Origin: Streptosporangium violaceochromogenes
GTDB lineage: Bacteria > Actinomycetota > Actinomycetes > Streptosporangiales > Streptosporangiaceae
DNA: 64,000 nt
Direction: 5' to 3'
NCBI RefSeq assembly: GCF_014654615.1
Contig: NZ_BNBB01000019.1
Location: 36,581-100,580, forward strand
Position 1 is the first letter of the stretch. Each line of letters opens with the position of its first letter. The position numbers and the translations under genes are program-made. Below, in pieces: positions 1 through 8,804 of this stretch. The notes below the pieces were generated by a model, which worked only from the letters and a program-made list of their open reading frames with translations, was not told where the DNA came from and ran no database searches.

Positions 1-1
1 C

Positions 2-1348
2 GCGATCGACTGCGGCTCGGGGGCGCTGCTGCCGCTGGTGGCCCTGCCCCACTGCGGGGCGGTGGTGACCCGTGACCAGCTCGACCGGATGGAGCGGCTG
101 CTGGCCCGCCTGCGCGCCGAGGTCGGACGGCGCCAGCAGCTCCTCGCCGAGGCGGGGTACGCCTCGCTGGCCGAGATGCGCGCCGCCGGGGGGACGCGAC
201 CACCCTGGATGGTGCTGATGCTCGACCGCTGGGAGGGGTTCGTCGCGGCGTTCGAGGGCTACGACTACGGGCGGCTGATCGAGGCGGTGATGCAGCTGCT
301 GCGGGAGGGCCCGGCGGTCGGCCTCCGCGCCGTGGTGACCGGCGACCGGTCGGCGCTGATCGGGCAGATCTCCACGGTCTTCGACGACCGGCTGGTCCTG
401 CGCCTGGCCGATCCCGCCGACTACGGTCTCGCCGGGCTGCCCGTCAAGGACCTGCCCGCCACGCTCGGCCCCGGCCGCGCGCTGTCCACCGGCGAGCACG
501 GCGTCGTCGAGAGCCAGATCGCGCTGCTCTGCGACGACCCCTCCGGCCCCGCCCAGGTCGCCGCCCTCCAGGCCCTCGCCCGCGCGGTGCCCGCACGCTT
601 CGCGACGGGGCGCGCGGCCGAGGGGTCCGGGTGGGTGTGGGAGCCCGGGAAGACGGAGCCGCCGTTGCGGGTGGACGCCCTGCCGATGCGGGTCACCGCC
701 GAACAGGCGCTGGAGCTGGCGCCGTCCTTCGCGCCCCCCTCGCCGCTGTGGGCACTGCTCGGGGTCGGGGGCGACGCGCTGGCCCCGCTCGGCGTCGACC
801 TGCTCGCGCACGGCCCCGGCGCGGTCGTCGCCGGCCCCGCGAGGTCGGGCCGCTCAAGCGCGCTGCTGACCGCCGCCCACTCGCTGCTGGCCGCGGGGAC
901 GCCGGTGGCCCTGGTCACCCCCCGGCGCAGCCCGCTGGCCACGCTGGCGGACGCCCCGGGGGTGCTGGCGGTCCTCGACGCGAACGGCGACCTGGCCGGG
1001 GCCGTCGCGGGACGGGAGCGGTACGTGGTGATCGTCGACGACGCCGAGCTGGTCTCCGCCGACTCGCCCCTGGGCATGGCCCTGGAGCAGGTGCTCCGCA
1101 CCGGCCGCGACGGCGAGCACGGCCTGATCGCCGGCGGCACCACCGGAGACCTCACCACGGCCTACCGGGGCTTCGTGGCCGAGGCCCGCAAGTCGCGGAC
1201 CGGGCTGCTGCTGTCGGTGCAGAGCCCGGCCGACGGCGACCTGTTCACCGTCCGGCTGCCCCGCGGCGCGGTCGGCGGCCCGCCCGGACGGGGACTGCTG
1301 ATCACACTGGGTACGGCGACCCCCGTGCAGGCGGCCCTGCCGGGGTGA
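2..1348 (+). CDS. FtsK/SpoIIIE-type ESX (type VII) secretion ATPase, C-terminal part
   Basis: The reading frame is open from base 2, so the gene begins outside the window; 448 codons remain. The visible part resembles the last ATPase modules of EccC-type coupling ATPases, which power export of WXG100 proteins across the membrane. A Walker A-like loop GPARSGRSS has Arg where Lys is usual, and a Walker B-like VVIVDDAE is near residue 340, so the last nucleotide site looks degenerate, as is common for the distal domains of EccC. The fragment starts with a segment typical of the linker before an FtsK domain. A WXG100 gene converges on it 89 bases downstream, which supports an ESX role. It could also be a standalone FtsK-like protein. 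Confidence 0.8.
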   Translation, partial: AIDCGSGALLPLVALPHCGAVVTRDQLDRMERLLARLRAEVGRRQQLLAEAGYASLAEMRAAGGTRPPWMVLMLDRWEGFVAAFEGYDYGRLIEAVMQLLREGPAVGLRAVVTGDRSALIGQISTVFDDRLVLRLADPADYGLAGLPVKDLPATLGPGRALSTGEHGVVESQIALLCDDPSGPAQVAALQALARAVPARFATGRAAEGSGWVWEPGKTEPPLRVDALPMRVTAEQALELAPSFAPPSPLWALLGVGGDALAPLGVDLLAHGPGAVVAGPARSGRSSALLTAAHSLLAAGTPVALVTPRRSPLATLADAPGVLAVLDANGDLAGAVAGRERYVVIVDDAELVSADSPLGMALEQVLRTGRDGEHGLIAGGTTGDLTTAYRGFVAEARKSRTGLLLSVQSPADGDLFTVRLPRGAVGGPPGRGLLITLGTATPVQAALPG

Positions 1349-1437
1349 TCGTCCGGCCTCTCCGCCGGACCCCGGAACGCGGCCTCCGGGGCCTCCGGCG
1401 TGTCCCGGCGCGCGGAGGCGACGCCGGGGCGGCGGCG

Positions 1438-1710
1438 TCAGCGCGTGGCGGACTCGATGTTGCCCCGGTAGGTGTTGATCACCCTGGACGCCTCGGCGAG
1501 CTCCTCGGACATGCGCTGGAAGGCCGCGCGGTAGTTCTGCCAGGCCTCGGTGAAGCGCTGGGCGCCGGGGCCGGTCCAGGCGGTGCCGACCTTGGCGGCC
1601 TCCCTGTCCAGGGCGGCCATGGTGGCCCTCACCTGGTCGGCCTGCTGGGTGAACTGGGTGGCCATCTGCTGCATTTCCGCGGGGTTGCCGCCGAGCAAGT
1701 TCTGGCTCAT
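1438..1710 (-). CDS. WXG100 family type VII secretion target
   Basis: A 90-residue protein with the usual WXG100 size and helix-turn-helix hairpin pattern. The signature is W45-T46-G47 in the turn, flanked by two amphipathic helices. It is expected to be secreted as a dimer through the ESX machinery. The start at 1710 is chosen because GGAG lies six bases upstream; an ATG five codons earlier lacks a usable ribosome binding site. No second WXG100 gene is adjacent, so it may be a homodimer or its partner lies outside the window. The FtsK-like ATPase just to the left converges on it. Confidence 0.9.
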   Translation of the reverse strand: MSQNLLGGNPAEMQQMATQFTQQADQVRATMAALDREAAKVGTAWTGPGAQRFTEAWQNYRAAFQRMSEELAEASRVINTYRGNIESATR

Positions 1711-2172
1711 GCCAGTCTCCTTCAAGGTGTCAGGGGGAGCTCACCAAACGAAATCACGATAGGTGAGCGGATCACAGGGGTAACCGGATTATGCCGAGCG
1801 GCTATGGATCTTCCCACACGTACGGACCGCCTAACGTCCCCTTTTTTCTTGAAATTTCACAAAATAGAGGTTGCGGATAGGAAGAAAACACCAAACAAGC
1901 ACAACCGGAATAAGCACCACCGGCATGGAGGCCTCCGCCGCGAGGCCGGCACACGACCACCGCGAGACCACCGGGAGGTCACCGCGAAAACACCGCGAGG
2001 CCGCCCCGAGACCACCGCCGGGCGGGAATGTCCCGGCGCCCCGCCCGACGCCGGCAATCCCCCGCCGAAGACCCCGGCGGGCGGGCCCCACCGCCTTCCC
2101 GCAAGACGGAGGACGCCTACACTCCGTGGGAGGCCCGCCCATCCCCGTTCGCGCGATGAAGGGAACAATCCG
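1711..2172. other. Intergenic region with AT-rich core between divergent genes
   Basis: No convincing gene is seen in these 462 bases. Roughly 1740-1920 is markedly richer in A and T than its surroundings and holds a pyrimidine run followed by A-rich DNA. It probably carries the divergent promoters of the WXG100 gene and the carboxylase gene. From about 1955 to 2035 a short CACCG(C/G)GA-type motif recurs in imperfect tandem. Confidence 0.5.
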
Positions 2173-3930
2173 GTGCAGAAGGTGCTGATCGCCAACCGTG
2201 GTGAGATCGCCGTACGGATCGCCCGCGCCTGCAAGGACGCCGGATTGAGCAGCGTCGCGGTCTACGCCGATCAGGACCTTGACGCCCTGCACGTCCGCGT
2301 CGCCGACGAGGCCCGCGCGCTGGGCGGCCGGACCCCCGCCGACACCTACCTGTCCATCGGCAAGCTCCTGCGCGCGGCCCACGACGGCGGCGCCGACGCC
2401 GTCCACCCCGGCTACGGCTTCCTCGCCGAGAACGCCGCCTTCGCCCAGGCCGTCCTCGACGCGGGCCTGACCTGGATCGGACCTCCGCCGGCCGCGATCG
2501 TCGCGCTCGGCGACAAGGTTCAGGCCCGCCACATCGCGCAACAGGCCGGCGCCCCGCTGGTGGCCGGCACCCCCGACCCGGTGGAGGGCGCGGAGGAGGT
2601 CGTCGCCTTCGCCCGCGAACACGGCCTGCCGATCGCGATCAAGGCCGCGTACGGCGGCGGCGGGCGCGGCCTCAAGGTCGCCCGCACCCTGGAGGAGATC
2701 CCCGACCTCTACGACAGCGCGGTGCGCGAGGCGCTGGGCGCCTTCGGGCGCGGCGAGTGCTTCGTGGAGCGCTACCTGGACCGGCCGCGCCACGTGGAGA
2801 CCCAGTGCCTGGCCGACAGCCACGGCGGGGTGGCGGTGATCGGCACCCGCGACTGCTCACTGCAGCGCCGCCACCAGAAGCTCGTCGAGGAGGCGCCTGC
2901 CCCGTTCCTCACCGAGGAGCAGACGCGGCTGCTGTACGACGCCTCCAAGGCCATCCTGCGCCGGGCCGGCTACGTCGGCGCCGGCACGTGCGAGTTCCTC
3001 CTCGGGCAGGACGGCACGATCTCCTTCCTGGAGGTCAACACCAGGCTTCAGGTCGAGCACCCGGTCAGCGAGGAGGTCTACGGGATCGACCTGGTCGGCG
3101 AGATGCTGCGGATCGCCGCCGGCGAGCCGCTCGGCTACGACGACCCGCGCCCGCGCGGCCACTCCATCGAGTTCCGGATCAACGCCGAGGACGCCGGCCG
3201 AGGGTTCCTGCCGGCCCCGGGCACGATCACGGCGATGACCTTCCCCTCCGGGCCCGGAGTGCGGGTGGACGCCGGCTATCTCGCCGGGATGACCGTGCCG
3301 CCGGCCTTCGACTCGCTGGTGGCCAAGCTGGTGGTCACCGGGGCGAGCAGGGCCAAGGCCCTGCGGCGGGCCCGGCGGGCGCTGGCGGAGTTCACGGTCG
3401 AGGGAATGCCCACGGTGCTGGACTTCCACCGGGCGGTGGTGGAGGACGAGGCGTTCACCGCCGAACCGTTCGCCGTGCACACCCGGTGGATCGAGACCGA
3501 GTTCGCCACGGTGATCGCCCCCTACGAGGGACCGGTGGGCGAGCGGGGGGAGCCGGCCGCGCGTGAGCGGGTGACGGTCGAGGTGGGCGGCAAACGGCTG
3601 GAGGTGGTGCTGCCCGCGGGTTTCGGCGCCGGCGCGGCCCCTTCCGGAGGCGGCCGGAGGCCGGCCGGGCGGCGCCACGCCCCGGCGGGCCGTAAGGCGG
3701 CCGGCCCCGGCGGGGACGGCCTGATCAGCCCGATGCAGGGCACCATCGTGAAGATCACCGCCACCGACGGCGACGTGGTGGCCGCCGGAGACACGGTCGT
3801 GGTGCTGGAGGCCATGAAGATGGAGCAGCCGCTGACCGCCCACAAGGCCGGCACGATCGCCGGCCTGACCGCGGTGGTGGGCCAGACCGTCACCGCCGGT
3901 GAGTCCATCTGCGCCATCAAGGACAGCTGA
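2173..3930 (+). CDS. Acetyl/propionyl-CoA carboxylase alpha subunit (biotin carboxylase + biotin carrier)
   Basis: A 585-residue protein that carboxylates biotin with ATP and bicarbonate and carries it to a separate carboxyltransferase beta subunit to make malonyl-CoA or methylmalonyl-CoA. It starts with VLIANRGEIAVRIARAC, typical of the biotin carboxylase N-domain, followed by an ATP-grasp domain with a Gly-rich loop (AYGGGGRGLKVA) and the C-domain. The C-terminal biotinyl domain has EAMKMEQP with the acceptor lysine at residue 549. The length matches actinobacterial AccA/BccA-type fused subunits. The GTG start is chosen because the conserved N-terminus begins there. No beta subunit is adjacent, so substrate preference cannot be read. 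Confidence 0.93.
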   Translation: MQKVLIANRGEIAVRIARACKDAGLSSVAVYADQDLDALHVRVADEARALGGRTPADTYLSIGKLLRAAHDGGADAVHPGYGFLAENAAFAQAVLDAGLTWIGPPPAAIVALGDKVQARHIAQQAGAPLVAGTPDPVEGAEEVVAFAREHGLPIAIKAAYGGGGRGLKVARTLEEIPDLYDSAVREALGAFGRGECFVERYLDRPRHVETQCLADSHGGVAVIGTRDCSLQRRHQKLVEEAPAPFLTEEQTRLLYDASKAILRRAGYVGAGTCEFLLGQDGTISFLEVNTRLQVEHPVSEEVYGIDLVGEMLRIAAGEPLGYDDPRPRGHSIEFRINAEDAGRGFLPAPGTITAMTFPSGPGVRVDAGYLAGMTVPPAFDSLVAKLVVTGASRAKALRRARRALAEFTVEGMPTVLDFHRAVVEDEAFTAEPFAVHTRWIETEFATVIAPYEGPVGERGEPAARERVTVEVGGKRLEVVLPAGFGAGAAPSGGGRRPAGRRHAPAGRKAAGPGGDGLISPMQGTIVKITATDGDVVAAGDTVVVLEAMKMEQPLTAHKAGTIAGLTAVVGQTVTAGESICAIKDS

Positions 3931-4078
3931 CCGTTCGCCGGCTTCTCACCGCGGCACCGGGGCGAAGGCCGGCCCGGCGCCCGTCCGGTGATGGAACGGG
4001 ACACCGGACGGGATACGGTCGGTAGGGGAACTCTGACGTCCACTCGCTCGTCCTTCAGGGCGAAGGAGGCTTTCTGCC

Positions 4079-5440
4079 GTGACCACCAAGAAATCAGCGC
4101 CAGGTCGCCTCGGTGCAGCGATCATCGCGCTCCTCGCCGGGCTGCTTGCCATCTTCATGATCGCCCCGGCGGCCAACGCCGCGGCGCCCGACCCCGGCGT
4201 GATCTCCGCCGGTCTGAAGGACGGGGACCGCTTCTACCTCGACCCGGCGGCGGGCGTTCCCACCAACGCCGCCGACGCCATGCGCAGCGCCGTGGAGCAG
4301 ACCTCCTCGGTCTACCTGGCTCTGCTGCCGCAGGGCTCGGTCACCAGCAAGTCGCAGGCGACCACCCTGCTCAAGTCGATCCTCAAGGACGTGGGCGGCA
4401 AGTCCACCGTCCTGGTCATGAGCGGCAAGACGTCGCTCGGTGCCTCCAACATCAGGGGCATCGACGTCGACGAGCTCCTCGGCCGTGCCAGGACCGGCGA
4501 CAACCCCACCGACAACGTGGTCAACTTCGTCAAGCTGGCGGAGGACGCGGGCACCGGCGCCGGTGTCGGTTCCTCCGGCTCCTCCGGTTCCTCCGGCGGG
4601 TCCGGTGGAGGCGTGCTGATCGGCATCCTGGTGCTGGCCCTGGCCGGTGGTCTGGGCATCTTCTTCTACTCCCGCGCGAAGAAGCGGCAGCGCGAGGCCC
4701 GCGAGGCCGCCGAGCTGGCCGCCGTCAAGCAGACCGTGGACGAGGACGTCACCACGTTCGGTGAGGAGATCACCGCTCTGGACACCGACGTCAAGCTGCT
4801 GGGCGACGGCGCCGACCACCAGCAGGACTGGCAGCGCGCCCTCGACTCCTACGAGCGGGCCAAGGTCGAACTGAGCGCGGTCAAGCGCCCCGACGAACTT
4901 CGCGGCGTGACCACCGCGCTGGAGGAGGGCCGCTACGCCCTGGCCTGCGTGAAGGCCAGGGTGAACAACCAGCCGCTTCCCGAGCGGCGATCGCCCTGCT
5001 TCTTCAACCCCCAGCACGGCCCCTCGGTCCGCGACGTCCGCTGGGCCCCGCCCGGCGGCGCGGTGCGCGACGTGCCCGCCTGCGCGGCCGACGCCGAGGC
5101 GATCGAGCGCGGGTTCGAACCGCAGACGCGCCAGGTCATGGTCAACGGCCACTACCGCCCCTACTACGACGCGGGCCCGGCCTACCAGCCCTACGCCTAC
5201 GGCTACTACGGCGGCTTCGGCGACGTCATGACCGGCATGCTGGTCGGCACGATGATGGGCAGCATGATGAGCGGCGGCTGGGGCCACGGCGGCTACGGCG
5301 CCGGCTACGAGCAGGGAGCGGCCGACTCCGGCGGCGGGGTCGACTTCGGCGGAGGCGGCGACTTCGGCGGAGGCGGCTGGGGCGACTTCGGCGGAGGCGA
5401 CTTCGGCGGAGGCGGCGACTTCGGCGGAGGCGACTGGTAG
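4079..5440 (+). CDS. Membrane protein with TPM-like outer domain, shared cytosolic helical domain and Gly-rich tail
   Basis: A 453-residue protein of no function I can name. GTG start with AAGGAGG upstream. Residues 1-36 are a signal peptide. Residues 37-160 form a small alpha/beta outer domain faintly like TPM/YgcG domains. A Gly/Ser linker (about 162-178) leads into one membrane helix (about 179-197). Residues 217-293 form a charged helical cytosolic domain also found in the next gene. A conserved-looking segment with CFFNPQHGPSVRD and VPACAAD (residues 307-337) follows, then a Tyr/Gly/Met-rich stretch and a tail of DFGGGG repeats ending at residue 453. A strong hairpin follows the stop. 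The TPM link is an inference from general layout only. Confidence 0.75.
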   Translation: MTTKKSAPGRLGAAIIALLAGLLAIFMIAPAANAAAPDPGVISAGLKDGDRFYLDPAAGVPTNAADAMRSAVEQTSSVYLALLPQGSVTSKSQATTLLKSILKDVGGKSTVLVMSGKTSLGASNIRGIDVDELLGRARTGDNPTDNVVNFVKLAEDAGTGAGVGSSGSSGSSGGSGGGVLIGILVLALAGGLGIFFYSRAKKRQREAREAAELAAVKQTVDEDVTTFGEEITALDTDVKLLGDGADHQQDWQRALDSYERAKVELSAVKRPDELRGVTTALEEGRYALACVKARVNNQPLPERRSPCFFNPQHGPSVRDVRWAPPGGAVRDVPACAADAEAIERGFEPQTRQVMVNGHYRPYYDAGPAYQPYAYGYYGGFGDVMTGMLVGTMMGSMMSGGWGHGGYGAGYEQGAADSGGGVDFGGGGDFGGGGWGDFGGGDFGGGGDFGGGDW

Positions 5441-5466
5441 TCGCGACGGTCACCGCCGAAAGCCGG

Positions 5467-5502
5467 AACGGGCGCGTCCCCTCGAAGGGGGGCGCGCCCG
5501 TT
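5467..5502 (+). terminator. Strong GC hairpin after the Gly-rich membrane protein
   Basis: Perfect ten-base arms (AACGGGCGCG and its complement) with additional CCCC/GGGG pairing inside enclose a short loop. It lies 27 bases past the stop and before the next start, so the two related genes may be separate transcripts or the hairpin may attenuate the second one. It lacks a long T run, as is usual in actinobacteria. Confidence 0.65.
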
Positions 5503-5618
5503 GCCGTCCCTCCCCGGCCGCGCCCCGCCGGGACCGGGCCGGACGGCGGTGTAAGCGACCGTCTAGCGGGATGCAACGATCCACTGGCACGATCGGGATG
5601 CTTTGTAAGGAGGCCTCC

Positions 5619-6812
5619 GTGCGTCGTTCCATCCCCCCGGCACTCATCGCGGTGATGTTCGTGCTTGTGGGGTCCATGATCCCCACCGCCCAGGCCTCCG
5701 CGGGGCCGTGCCGTCCCGGGCAGGGGGCCAACCTGCGGGGCAAGGACTTCACCCGGGGCGCCCAGCTGCCCTACAGCCTGCGCTGCGCCGACCTGACCGG
5801 GGCGAAGCTGCGCGGCGTGGAGCTCCTCCAGAAGGACCTGACGGGGGCGATCCTGCGCGGGGCCGACCTCCGGCAGGCCAACCTCACCCAGGCCACGCTG
5901 AAGTACGCCGACCTGCGCGAGGCCAACCTCCGCGAGGCCGACCTCGGCCAGATGCACGCCGACCACGCCGACCTGCGCGGCGCGATCCTGGTCGACGCCG
6001 AGGCCGGGCAGGCCGAGTTCCCCCACGCGGACCTGACCGGGGCCAAGCTGACCCGGGCCGAGCTGACCCAGGTCAACTTCACCAACGCCAAACTGGTCGA
6101 CGCCGACCTCAACGAGAGCACCCCCGGTCAGCTCAAGGCGCGCAGGGCCGACTTCACCCGGGCCAGGCTCCACGAGGCCAAGATGGGGCAGGCCAACCTG
6201 GGTCACGCGACGTTCAGGGACGCCGACCTGAGGGAGGCCTCCTTCACCCAGGCCGAGCTGGACGGCGCCGACTTCACCGGCGCGCTGGTGGAGGGGGCCT
6301 CCTTCACCCAGGCCGACGACGCCGACCTGACCGGCTCCAAGGGCACCCCCACCGGCGTCGCGGGGTTGCCGACACCCCCGCCCGCCTCCGCCGACACCCC
6401 TTCCCGCGCGACCCCGGCCGAGCAGCCGGAAACCTCCCGGGGCGGGCCGTCCGTCGGCCTCGTCATGGTCGTGGTCAGCGCCCTGGGGCTGGCGGTCACC
6501 GTGGTGATCTGGGGGGTCAGCGCCCAGCGGCGGAGCAGGAGGAACACCCGGTTCGCCCTCATGCGGAGGGGGGCCGAGGAGGACATCACCCGCCTGGGCG
6601 AGGAGATCGACCAGCTTGACTACGAGTTCCAGATCAGCGGGCGCGGCGGCATGACGGCCGACGGCGACTGGCGCCACGCGATCGACGCCTACGAGGCGGC
6701 CAAGAACGCCCTGGCCGTGGCCCGGGGGGCCGAGGAGCTCCACTTCGTGGCCCGCGCCGTACAGGACGGGAGGAACGCCCTGGGGCGCCTGCGCGCGAGA
6801 TCGGCCCGCTGA
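5619..6812 (+). CDS. Pentapeptide-repeat transmembrane protein sharing its cytosolic domain with the upstream neighbour
   Basis: A 397-residue protein. The GTG start follows AAGGAGG by five bases; a further ATG upstream lacks such a site. Residues 1-28 are a signal peptide. Residues 37-240 consist of about forty pentapeptide units of the A(D/N)LxG kind, predicted to form a right-handed square beta-helix outside the membrane. A Pro/Thr-rich linker (245-275) precedes a membrane helix (278-302). Residues 317-393 are a helical cytosolic domain with EEDITRLGEEIDQLD, then DWRHAIDAYEAAKNAL, then a GRNAL segment, matching the same order in the upstream protein. Pentapeptide proteins include DNA mimics, but here export and anchoring argue against a gyrase role. 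Function unknown. Confidence 0.8.
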   Translation: MRRSIPPALIAVMFVLVGSMIPTAQASAGPCRPGQGANLRGKDFTRGAQLPYSLRCADLTGAKLRGVELLQKDLTGAILRGADLRQANLTQATLKYADLREANLREADLGQMHADHADLRGAILVDAEAGQAEFPHADLTGAKLTRAELTQVNFTNAKLVDADLNESTPGQLKARRADFTRARLHEAKMGQANLGHATFRDADLREASFTQAELDGADFTGALVEGASFTQADDADLTGSKGTPTGVAGLPTPPPASADTPSRATPAEQPETSRGGPSVGLVMVVVSALGLAVTVVIWGVSAQRRSRRNTRFALMRRGAEEDITRLGEEIDQLDYEFQISGRGGMTADGDWRHAIDAYEAAKNALAVARGAEELHFVARAVQDGRNALGRLRARSAR

Positions 6813-6916
6813 GGCGACGACCGGCACGATGCCCACCCCCCGGCTCCCCCACCCGCCGTACCGGAAAGGCCGCCCCACCGCTTCCGGTGAAGGGGGGTCG
6901 CCCCCGGTTGACCCGG

Positions 6917-6948
6917 GCACCACGGCGGACTCCTCCGCACCGTGGTGC
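6917..6948. terminator. Hairpin between convergent genes
   Basis: Nine-base perfect arms (GCACCACGG and its complement) around a 14-base loop that can itself pair partly. It sits between the pentapeptide-repeat gene and the VOC gene that converge here, so it can serve both strands. Confidence 0.55.
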
Positions 6949-6989
6949 GGCCCCCGGTGGCGGGCGATCCCCGGAGGGCGGGTGCGAGG

Positions 6990-7361
6990 TCAGTGGCGGC
7001 CGGTGTCGATGACGCAGAAGCGGTTGCCCTCGGTGTCGGCGAGGACGACGAAGTCGGCGTCCTCCGGGTAGAGGTCCCAGTCGACGCGCCGCGCGCCGAG
7101 GGAGATCAGCCTTTCCACCTCGGTGGCCTGGTCGGCGGCGTCTCCGGCGTACAGATCGAGGTGAACCCGCGGGTGCTCCTGCACCGGCGTCTGGCTGAGA
7201 CCGAGGGCCAGCGGGGCGCCGGGACCGTCGGCCGGCACCAGCACGACCCAGTCGTCCTCGATCTCCCCATCACGGGGAACGTAGTGCAGGGCCCGGCTCC
7301 AGAAGACCGCCGCTCGCCGTACATCCGCGACGCCCAAAACAATCGTCCCAATGCTCAGCAT
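6990..7361 (-). CDS. VOC (glyoxalase/bleomycin resistance) superfamily protein
   Basis: A 123-residue single-domain protein with the paired beta-alpha-beta-beta-beta modules of the vicinal oxygen chelate fold. It opens with a segment of the type IGTIVLGVADVRRAAVFW and ends with FVVLADTEGNRFCVIDT, the characteristic closing strand. Such proteins bind a metal and act as glyoxalases, dioxygenases, isomerases or drug-binding proteins; the exact reaction cannot be told. It stands alone, facing the pentapeptide-repeat gene. Confidence 0.85.
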   Translation of the reverse strand: MLSIGTIVLGVADVRRAAVFWSRALHYVPRDGEIEDDWVVLVPADGPGAPLALGLSQTPVQEHPRVHLDLYAGDAADQATEVERLISLGARRVDWDLYPEDADFVVLADTEGNRFCVIDTGRH

Positions 7362-7412
7362 GCACCGATTCTGGCAGATACCACCAGATAAGCGGCCTAA
7401 AACACCCTAGAC

Positions 7413-7460
7413 GGCAGGGCGGCAGGGCGGCAGGGCGGCAGGGCGGCAGGGCGGCAGGGG
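7413..7460. repeat. Six tandem copies of the octamer GGCAGGGC
   Basis: Five exact copies of GGCAGGGC and a sixth ending in G run without spacers between the VOC gene and the SRPBCC gene. With a period of eight it is a simple-sequence tract, prone to slippage, and could alter spacing in this divergent promoter region. Confidence 0.95.
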
Positions 7461-7570
7461 CACCCCTATCGCGTCATACGGTCCGCCGAAAAGGCGGTTC
7501 CCCTCTCTGGTCAAGCGAAAAACCGCCGCTTACAGTGATCATGAGCACCGCCTGAGATTGAGGAACACCG

Positions 7571-7999
7571 ATGCGCGAGATCACCGCCACCATCGACATC
7601 GCGGCCTCTCCCGACCGCGTCTGGGACGCGCTCACCGACTTCTCCCGATACGCCGACTGGAACCCCATGTTCACCGGCGGCTCCGGGACCCTGACCGCCG
7701 GCAGCCCCCTCGCCCTGCGGATGCCCATCGGGAAGATCCCCATGACGTTCAAAACCCTCGTCCTCGCCGCGGACCCGGGCCGCCTGCTGCGCTGGCGCGG
7801 ACGCCTGATCGGGCCCGCGATCTTCGAGGCCGTCCACGAGTTCGTCCTCACCCCGCGCGGGGAGGGCACGCGCCTGCTCCAGCGGGAGACCCTGGTCGGC
7901 GGGCTGGTTCCCCTGGCCTCACCGATGATCGACACCTACGAGAAGCAGGTCGTCCGCCTCAACGAGGCCCTGCGTGACCGCTGCCAGACCCCCTCCTGA
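7571..7999 (+). CDS. SRPBCC (START/Bet v1-like) family protein
   Basis: A 142-residue protein with the helix-grip fold pattern: an N-terminal strand, then SPDRVWDALTDFSRYADWNP typical of polyketide cyclase/dehydrase-like SRPBCC members, a central run of beta strands, and a C-terminal amphipathic helix. The family binds hydrophobic ligands in a deep cavity; the ligand here is unknown. The start follows GAGGA by about six bases. It is probably cytosolic and monocistronic, converging on the secreted SH3-like gene. Confidence 0.82.
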   Translation: MREITATIDIAASPDRVWDALTDFSRYADWNPMFTGGSGTLTAGSPLALRMPIGKIPMTFKTLVLAADPGRLLRWRGRLIGPAIFEAVHEFVLTPRGEGTRLLQRETLVGGLVPLASPMIDTYEKQVVRLNEALRDRCQTPS

Positions 8000-8084
8000 C
8001 CGGGCTCGCCCCGCCCGTCTCGCCCCCTCCCACACCGCGCGGTCGCCGCGCCCCGGCGGTCCCACAGCGGGCCGCCGCCTCCCG

Positions 8085-8474
8085 TCAGTTTGTGGCGTTG
8101 GGACAGGTGTCGAGGCCGGGCACCGGATCGGGGCCCTTGATGCACACGTTGGCCACATAGCCCCCGGTGCCGTGATTGTGAATGTACGACCAGTTCGTAG
8201 ACCTGTATTTCCCGAAGTTGATCGTCTGGCCGGTGCGCCGGCAGGAGGCCCAGTAGGTGCCGCGATCCACCTTCCCCACGACGGCGTCCCACGTCGTGGG
8301 GCCGGAACGCATGTTGACCGGCCCGGCCCACAGCTCGACCGTCCGGCCTCCGCGCGCGTGCGAACCGCCGTCCGGTCCGGCCGCGGAGGTCTCGGCGGAG
8401 GCGATCGGCACGGTGGCGATGACACCCGCGAAGGCCAGGGGTACGGCCAGCGCGCGGGCGATGGATCTGCGCAT
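8085..8474 (-). CDS. Secreted SH3-like domain protein
   Basis: A 129-residue protein with an N-terminal signal peptide (about residues 1-27, ending ASA) and a strong AAGGAG site six bases before the start. The mature part contains VELWAGPVNMRSGPTTWDAV, which fits the beginning of a bacterial SH3 domain, and ends with a motif of the kind seen in small SH3-like secreted proteins of actinobacteria (NWSYIHN, then GGYVANVCIKG). Three cysteines in the second half may form a disulfide. It probably binds cell wall or another surface component; the ligand is unknown. Confidence 0.78.
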   Translation of the reverse strand: MRRSIARALAVPLAFAGVIATVPIASAETSAAGPDGGSHARGGRTVELWAGPVNMRSGPTTWDAVVGKVDRGTYWASCRRTGQTINFGKYRSTNWSYIHNHGTGGYVANVCIKGPDPVPGLDTCPNATN

Positions 8475-8804
8475 GACAAGCTCCTTTCCTGAGAACGACC
8501 ACGGAAAGTGTCCACTCGATCACCATTGGAAGCCTCTGCTGTCCGGTGCACGTTTTCCTGGCCCGCCGGCCACATAACCCGCACGTCCCGGACGCCGGTC
8601 TCCGCTCGGCTCCGCCGTACGTCACCCGTGCGAGCCGTCGGCGGCCCCGCCCGCCCTCCTCTTCCGGCCGGCGCCGGGGCGCACCTCACGGGACCGCGAG
8701 CCCCAGCCGCCGCGGCGGACATCGCGTTGCATGGCGCTGCACGGCTTCACCTACCGTTTCCCGGAAAGAGAGAAGGCCGGGGGCTCTCGGAAGCGGGGAG
8801 AGAG
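8475..8804. other. Intergenic stretch without a recognisable gene
   Basis: I see no supported gene. The left end presumably carries the promoter of the SH3-like gene. The remainder is GC-rich with no clear repeats or hairpins. Confidence 0.4.

Noticed and set aside
631..2172. Upstream extension of the carboxylase frame
   Set aside because: The extension overlaps the FtsK-like gene in another frame and is Arg/Gly-rich; homology-like sequence begins at the GTG at 2173.
7413..7460. Repeat tract considered as a CRISPR array
   Set aside because: The units are eight bases long with no spacers, and no cas genes are present.
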